DNA of 64,000 nt from Gibbula magus (Eukaryota > Mollusca > Gastropoda > Trochida > Trochidae), in contig OW388303.1 of NCBI GenBank assembly GCA_936450465.1, forward strand, positions 6,325,193-6,389,192. The letters run 5' to 3'. The notes under the pieces were generated by a model. That model was not told the DNA's origin. It did not search any database and worked only from the letters and a program-made list of their open reading frames with translations. Shown here in pieces: positions 60,826 through 64,000 of the stretch. Position 1 is the first letter of the stretch. The number at the start of each line of letters is the position of its first letter. Made by a program: the position numbers and the translations under genes.

Positions 60826-61137
60826 GTTACAGCAATGAAAACAGATTTAAACCTTCAACAAATATCCATATTGTTTTTACTCCCAAAAATGTAAGTACTT
60901 CATTCATTCAAATATTCATTTCATACCTAAAATGGTGATTTCAAATCTGTTAGTTTGGATGATGAAAGAGAGAAAATGAAATCATTCATTTAATGCCTGA
61001 AGTGGTGAATGAAAACTTACGGATTTCGAACAAAGAGTGAAGGTGTTGTTAGCCATGGCTTATGGTTGACTTCAAATCAATACCCAAATATTGGAAATGT
61101 GCATAGATACGATTTTGATCACTAAAAGGGTCCCTGA

Positions 61138-61246
61138 TCACTCTTTCTTCTGTTTGCGCTTGTTTCGGAACCACTTGACGGCCTGCGCTAGAGAGGACAG
61201 CACTGGTATACTGATGGGTAGGAACAGTGGAATGTAGATCGCAAAC
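61138..61246 (-). CDS. PIGS: PIGS last exon (TM segment, tail, stop)
   Basis: Acceptor AAATGTTTCAG; 1 nt plus 35 codons and TGA. Hydrophobic FAIYIPLFLPISIPVLSSL then basic tail; the KQKKE end is compatible with a dilysine-type ER signal. Confidence 0.95.
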
Positions 61247-63882
61247 CTGAAACATTTGGCAAATACTAGGGTTCGAGCAAAAGAAAATAATAATTGAAAG
61301 AACTTATGGATCCTATTCTACATACTATGTATGAGAAGACAAAAGAAATAAGATGAGATTTTGAGCAAACGCTGTTTTCCATGGTATTTAGAAGGTATGA
61401 CGACTACAAGTATCAGTCGTATACAAGGCATCACAATGATCAGTTTACCCCACAAGTCATAACCCTGGTCAATCTCCATCAATGGCTAATGCCTCCATGT
61501 AAGCCTTGCTGCATTTCCTTAACTTGTCTGTACTAGCACAACAGTGTACACTGTGAAGTTCAGGTACAGTGCTACAGTGCAGCAAGGCTTAAATTAGCCA
61601 GTGTGATGAAGATTGGCACGAGTTAGAACTTGCAAGTTGCACAATGGCTAATGTTATTGTTTTACAATTGTTACTCTTTGTGGCATTGCAACATGGTACA
61701 TTAGCCTGGAATTAGTGAACTATGGGTGTTGTCTGTACTGAAATTCAATGCAGCATTGGACACAAAGCCAAGAAGTGTAATTACTACACCTCCTCTACAG
61801 CAGACGATTGCTGTCTTAACGTTGACACTAAACGTAACGTCCAACACAGTAACGACTACACTATCTAATACTCTACACTATCTAATACTCAAGCCAAATG
61901 AGGGATACTTGTATTTGTGTTTTCTTTTTGAGACATGATTTTTAATGCGTTAATTTATTAACAAGAGAATTATAGTGAGCACAGCTCACTCATGATACCC
62001 CCGCTTTTAACATTGGTAAAAAAGAAATGTTTGAAAATAGCAAAAGGGCATCAATGTTTAAACTTTTGTATGAACAGACCATTATATATAAGTATTATTA
62101 AAGCAGAGTAAGTATTACACTTGTAAGCATGTTTTAGAAGTAAAAGTCGAAAAATTTGAAAAATGTCATTAAATATGCAAATGAGGGTATGAAACATACA
62201 AATATGCAAATGAGGGTATGAAATATAAAAATGACAGATGTACACATCAGTGGTTTCGTAACATTTGAACAATTAGTGTCTGAGTTATGAGTGGAACAAA
62301 AAGTGTGAATGGCGAGGATGAAAAACGGAGAAAATTTGCATAAATTATGCAAATGAGGGTATGAAACATACAAAAGGCAGATGTACACATCATGGTGATT
62401 GTACATATCAAGTTTCTTAACATTTGGACAACTGGTTTCAGAGTTATGAGTGGAACAAAAAGTGTGAATGGTTAAGTCGAAAACGGAGAATATTTGCATA
62501 AATTATGCAAATGAGGGTATGAAACATACAAAAGGCAGATGTACACATCGTGATGATTATATGTATCAAGTTACAAGACATTTGAACAATTAGTATTTGA
62601 GTTATGAGTGGAACAAAAACTGAATGGCAAAGTCGAAAAACGGAGAAAATTTGCATAAATTATGCAAATTAGAGTACGAAATATACAAAAGGCACATGTG
62701 GGGACCATAAAGTGTACATACATAAAGTTTCATAACAATTGAACAAGTAGTATTTGAGTTATGAGCGGAACCAAAAGTGTAAGCATAGACGCGCACACAA
62801 AGACGCTTAAAAGTGGAAAATCTGAAAAAATAATCATGGAATCTGAGTGAAACATAGAAAAGGCACATCTAGGGACCATAAAGTGTACATGTATAAAGTT
62901 TCATAACAATTGAACAAGTAGTATTTGAGTTATGAGCGGAACAAAAAGTGTGACCATAGACGCGCACACAAAGACGCTTAAAAGTGGAAAATCTGAAAAA
63001 ATAATCATGGAATCTGAGGGAAACATAGAAAAGGCACATCTAGGGACCATAAAGTGTACATGTATAAAGTTTCATAACAATTGAACAAGTAGTATTTGAG
63101 TTATGAGCGGAACGGACGGACGGACGCAAGGACGGACAGACGCAAGGACGGACGGACGCGCTGAGCGCTATATACCCCCGACTACTTCGTAGCGGGGGTA
63201 TAATAACTCTTAAAATTGACATAGCCACATCTTTGAACATTCACTCTTGCTATAGGGGATTATATTGTCTGGTGATTAGCACCTTTATGCGTAAACTATG
63301 ATAAACTCACTTTTGATCTTCAGGAAAATAAAGCAACTCCAACAAGGATGGATCAAAGAAAGCCTTTTCTGAAAGATGGAAAAAAAAATTTGAAGAGGAC
63401 GTTTTATAAACATCAATCACAAACTTAATTAATGTGACAATCAAAATCTCTTATCCCATAAAACTGTGCACATCTGACATTTCTCTACATTTAGTTATTC
63501 AATATTCAGTTTATCAGATGAATGTGAAGGTGTGACTTCAGAACAGTGACTGAACAAGATAGGTTAGACTCCAGGATACAGTACAGTACACCAGAATAGC
63601 TGAACTACAGTAGAACACGGATATAACGAACTTCAAGGGACCATAGAATTCAGTTCTCTATTCACGTTTGGCATATTATATAGGGCTTTTGAAAGGACTT
63701 ATTAATTTGTTCGCTATATCCATGTTCACTATATTCGTATTCAACTGTAGTGTCAAGTAATCGGGGAGTTGTTACGAACCTGAAGCAATCAATGCTCTCT
63801 TCGAGGACTGGAAAGCTTCCTCCAGCTGTCCCTCAGCCAGTTGTCGGAGACTCTCCTGGATAGCAGCAACTGCTACTTCCAC
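61138..63882 (-). CDS. PIGS: GPI transamidase component PIG-S, last three exons
   Basis: Exons in transcript order: 63882-63780, 63368-63311, 61246-61138 (TGA at 61138-61140), phases consistent, giving 89 C-terminal residues. SEKAFFDPSLLELLYFPEDQ followed by KFAIYIPLFLPISIPVL is the highly conserved PIG-S C-terminus: the end of the lumenal domain and the second transmembrane segment, then a short basic cytosolic tail (FRNKRKQKKE). PIG-S is a subunit of the ER GPI-transamidase complex that attaches GPI anchors to proteins. The 5' exons lie right of the window. The gene faces THNSL2 tail-to-tail. Intron 2 contains repeat element C. Confidence 0.95.
61430..61650. repeat. MITE-like family copy
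   Basis: CCTCCATGTAAGCCTTGCTG...and GTGCAGCAAGGCTTAAATTA...GATGAAGATTGG are imperfect inverted arms. CACAAGTCATAACCCTGG at the left mirrors GCACGAGTTAGAACTTGC at the right. Same family as 18300 and 58050. Confidence 0.6.
61640..61810 (-). repeat. Diverged SINE fragment
   Basis: CTGGAATTAGTGAACTATGG, CTGAAATTCAATGCAGCATT and CTACAGCAGAC align with 41048-41143 of the better-preserved SINE. Confidence 0.55.
61995..63201 (+). mobile_element. Helitron-like tandem-core element C
   Basis: Left ATACCCCCGCT; right hairpin ATACCCCCGACTACTTCGTA-GCGGGGGTAT. Core has two unit types: about 160 bp (GAGTTATGAGTGGAACAAAA at 62281, 62441, 62600) and about 173 bp (GAGTTATGAGCGGAAC at 62756, 62929, 63102). (GGAC)n-like GGACGGACGGACGCAAGGAC (63113-63160) precedes the hairpin. 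Lies in the PIGS intron. Confidence 0.8.
63311..63368 (-). CDS. PIGS: PIGS penultimate exon
   Basis: Acceptor CATCTTTCAG, donor GTGAGT; 58 nt with split codons at both ends. AFFDPSLLELLYFPEDQ is almost invariant in PIG-S. Confidence 0.96.
63780..63882 (-). CDS. PIGS: PIGS exon (third from end)
   Basis: Acceptor GTCCATCACCAG, donor GTTCGT; 34 codons plus 1 nt. VEVAVAAIQESLRQLAEGQL and EEAFQSSKRALIAS, the helical part before the second membrane segment. Confidence 0.93.
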
Positions 63883-64000
63883 CTGGTGATGGACAACAAT
63901 TCACCTCTTTTACTTCTTATAAGTGAGATACTTAACCATTGCATAGACTCAACAATGATCCCTATACTGTTGGCCTAACACTGATACAGCAAATTCTATG

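Larger units (their letters stand above)
57389..61137. other. Tail-to-tail region between THNSL2 and PIGS
   Basis: Should contain both 3' UTRs; no polyadenylation site is convincing enough to place. It holds the MITE-like copy at 58050-58290, an unexplained open region at 59198-59508, and a decayed minisatellite at 60648-60825. Confidence 0.5.

Overview
The window is AT-rich, intron-rich animal nuclear DNA. It carries parts or all of four spliced genes inside dense, nested transposon debris. Several repeats point to a marine mollusc, probably a gastropod. These are short GTGAGTGAGTGAGT...ACGCCGC repeats, tRNA-derived SINEs, and Helitron-like elements with central tandem repeats plus an ACGG-type microsatellite. 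That placement is inference from repeat style and gene architecture, not from a database search.

Layout. (1) 880-9504, plus strand: 3'-side exons of a VWDE-like secreted protein (vWD-region tail, EGF module, IPT-like/Cys modules, Ser/Thr-rich tail). The 5' end lies left of the window. (2) 11.7-16.0 kb: a dead mariner fragment, a LINE tail, and a tandem-repeat element into which a 5'-truncated LINE inserted with a visible target-site duplication. (3) 20106-45044, minus strand: a complete 12-exon gene for a telomeric repeat-binding factor (TRFH domain plus C-terminal telobox Myb, 518 aa). Its 13-kb intron 9 holds a DIRS1-type tyrosine-recombinase retrotransposon and a Helitron-like element whose 145-bp tandem array has expanded to about 28 copies. 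(4) 47188-57388, plus strand: a complete 9-exon THNSL2 gene (474 aa, PLP-dependent threonine-synthase-like), divergent from the TERF gene. (5) 61138-63882, minus strand: the last three exons of PIGS (GPI-transamidase subunit), tail-to-tail with THNSL2.

Most unusual observation: three exon edges have become tandem repeats. THNSL2 exon 8's last 26 nt plus its 5' splice site is repeated as 56 full 30-bp copies and a 17-nt partial one. The 3' splice site and first 15 nt of THNSL2 exon 7 are the last of nine 34-bp copies. A VWDE exon end plus donor is duplicated as a 47-bp unit. Each array places many copies of a real splice site beside the functional one, and in each case using the wrong copy, or reading through, meets a stop. 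I do not know a named system for this.

Second theme: unrelated repeat families (at 12.3, 21.6, 31.5 and 62.0 kb) share one architecture: a 5' inverted motif, 145-440-bp tandem core units, in three of the four an ACGG-type microsatellite, and a 3' hairpin. This resembles the pearl/HINE (Helentron-derived) elements of bivalves. One TTAA-flanked MITE family (A) has been the landing site of three different later insertions, including the DIRS element.

Exon models come from splice signals, phase agreement and protein-family recognition by eye. They have not been tested against transcripts.
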